This document shows, piece after piece, positions 4,872-6,168 of a stretch of 6,168 bases of DNA; within the stretch, counting starts at the first letter, position 1, and each line of letters starts with the position of its first letter. Both the position numbers and the translations under genes were made by a program. Below the pieces are notes generated by a model. The model did no database searches. It saw only the letters and a program-made list of their open reading frames with translations, and was not told the origin of the DNA. Source of the stretch: an uncultured Roseburia sp. (GTDB taxonomy: Bacteria > Bacillota > Clostridia > Lachnospirales > Lachnospiraceae); NCBI GenBank assembly GCA_905206195.1, contig CAJLGN010000094.1:1-6168 (forward strand), given 5' to 3'.

Positions 4872-6168
4872 TATCCCTGATCGATAAGCTTTCGGTACTG
4901 CTCCTGGGTGAGAGGCTTAGCGAAGTAGTAACCCTGAATATAGTTGCACCCCAGGCAGCGCAGGAAATCCACCTGATTCCTCTCCTCCACACCCTCCGCG
5001 ATCACAGTCATATTGAGGGATTCCGCCATCTTTATGACGGCCTCGATAATCTTGGCACCCTTGGCCTCCGTCCCGTTTTTAGAGAAGAACTTCATATCAA
5101 TCTTGAGCACGTCCAGATCCACATCTTTTAGGATGTTCAACGAAGAATATCCGCTTCCGAAGTCATCCATGAGAATCGTAAATCCCGCCCTGTGCAGATA
5201 TCTTACCGCTTTCTGCATCATCTCCGCATTCTCGGAGAATACACTCTCCGTCAATTCCAGATGGAGATACCTCGGCAGAACCCGGTACTTCTCAACCAGA
5301 TCGATCAGCTGCTCCAAAAACCGCGGGTGATAGAGATCCACGCGGGACACATTTACCGAAATCGGCGCTGGATTTCTTCCCTCATCCAGTTCCTGACGGA
5401 TAAACTGGCAGACCTTCTCCCACACATAGAAGTCCAGTTTGGTGATAAAGCCATTTTTTTCAAAAAGAGGGATGAACTCCCCCGGGGATATCATCGTCCC
5501 GTCTGGCCTCTTCCACCGCACCAGCGCCTCCGCGCCGTGGGGAGCCATCTTGTCCAACTCGTACTTTGGCTGGAAATATACGACAAACTGCTCCTCCTTT
5601 AGAGCAGTATCCATCTCATCAATAATGTGCTGTTCGCGCGTCAGCTTTTCGCCCAACTCTTTTGTGTACAGTGCCTCATGCACCATGTACTGACCCTTAC
5701 ACTGCGCTGCGGCGAGCGCAGCGTTATCGAGTATCGCCCCCACTTCCATATCACGATCCTCGATGAGGTAAATACCTGCGCAGGTTTCCATATAGTAGTG
5801 TATATCGCACATCCGAATGTTTTCCTTGATCTGCCTTAACACGCTGTGGACGTCTTCCTCACTCTCATAATTTAAGCAGATCCCGAAAACGTCTCCACTG
5901 ATTCTTCCGTAAGTACCACCACCGTACTGCTGCATGACCTCCCGGATGGCATCGGCGATGCAGCAGATCAGGCGATCCCCCTCCTTGCTTCCGTAAAATG
6001 CATTGATCATCTTAAAGCGGTCGATATCGTAACGGATAAATGCAAACTTCCCTTCCTTTGGACTGTCCAGCATATCTCTCGTCCTCTGGTAGAACTTCTG
6101 CTGGCTGTACACCTCCGTCAGGAAATCGTACTCCAAAAGGCGCACCTTACTCTTGTCGATGGCATTGC
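4871..6168 (-). CDS. GGDEF-EAL protein, predicted c-di-GMP phosphodiesterase with degenerate GGDEF; N-terminus outside window
   Basis: The frame enters from the right edge without a start and ends at TAG 4871-4873, giving 431 complete residues (residue 1 begins at 6166). A GTG at 6145 could be called as start, but it lies inside the linker to the GGDEF domain and the frame is open upstream, so the gene is longer. Residues ~13-165 are a GGDEF domain: DFLTEVYSQQKF opens it and YDIDRFK (46-52) keeps the DxD metal region. The signature is SGDVF (90-94) instead of GGDEF, and no RxxD inhibitory site precedes it, so cyclase activity is probably lost. Residues ~180-428 are a complete EAL domain with EALVR (213-217), NVS (272), ELTES (304-308), DDFGSGYSSL (334-343), LKID (354-357), IAEGVE (389-394) and QGYYFAKPL (411-419). 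All metal and catalytic positions are present, so it should hydrolyse c-di-GMP to pGpG. The missing N-terminus may carry a sensor or membrane domain. No terminator is seen before spmB. Confidence 0.93.
   Translation of the reverse strand, partial: NAIDKSKVRLLEYDFLTEVYSQQKFYQRTRDMLDSPKEGKFAFIRYDIDRFKMINAFYGSKEGDRLICCIADAIREVMQQYGGGTYGRISGDVFGICLNYESEEDVHSVLRQIKENIRMCDIHYYMETCAGIYLIEDRDMEVGAILDNAALAAAQCKGQYMVHEALYTKELGEKLTREQHIIDEMDTALKEEQFVVYFQPKYELDKMAPHGAEALVRWKRPDGTMISPGEFIPLFEKNGFITKLDFYVWEKVCQFIRQELDEGRNPAPISVNVSRVDLYHPRFLEQLIDLVEKYRVLPRYLHLELTESVFSENAEMMQKAVRYLHRAGFTILMDDFGSGYSSLNILKDVDLDVLKIDMKFFSKNGTEAKGAKIIEAVIKMAESLNMTVIAEGVEERNQVDFLRCLGCNYIQGYYFAKPLTQEQYRKLIDQG

Noticed and set aside
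4856..5839. Plus-strand frames of 70 to 136 codons across the EAL/GGDEF gene
   Set aside because: They are antisense shadows of a well-conserved GGDEF-EAL frame.

Overview
The window looks like a chromosomal stretch from a spore-forming, Gram-positive anaerobe of the Clostridia, most likely Lachnospiraceae-like. That placement is an inference. It rests on a recognisable spore maturation protein B, a long multi-domain surface protein with Ig-like modules and a Gly-rich linker, a degenerate-GGDEF/EAL protein, AGGAG-type ribosome binding and a tRNA without an encoded CCA end. Every supported gene is on the minus strand, so transcription runs from high to low coordinates. The long plus-strand open frames are antisense shadows.

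Layout in transcription order. (1) 6168 to 4871: the C-terminal ~431 residues of a GGDEF-EAL protein. Its GGDEF signature is degenerate (SGDVF) while every EAL signature is intact, so it is predicted to be a c-di-GMP phosphodiesterase. Its N-terminus lies outside the window. (2) 4816 to 4292: spmB, a membrane protein of spore maturation, without spmA next to it. (3) 4291 to 4062: about 230 bases with no convincing gene, holding an imperfect palindrome and a textbook promoter (TTGACA, 17 bp, TATAAT) for (4) a single initiator tRNA-fMet gene at 4061 to 3988, followed by a strong intrinsic terminator at 3977 to 3940. (5) 3939 to 3685: an AT-rich leader with a candidate promoter and an AAAGGAG ribosome binding site. 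(6) 3684 to 1: a secreted surface protein of at least 1228 residues. It has a signal peptide, five acidic 14-residue repeats, a beta-helix-like region, several Ig-like modules including a BIG2 domain, and a (GGGSIA)n linker that runs off the left edge. Its C-terminal anchor is therefore not visible.

The genes do not form an obvious pathway. The tRNA unit is transcriptionally isolated. The phosphodiesterase could in principle affect surface attachment through c-di-GMP, and the neighbouring large protein is an adhesin-like candidate, but no shared regulatory site is visible. I did not find a clearly new system. The most interesting items are the architecture and repeat blocks of the surface protein, the lone spmB, and the mixed GGDEF/EAL state.
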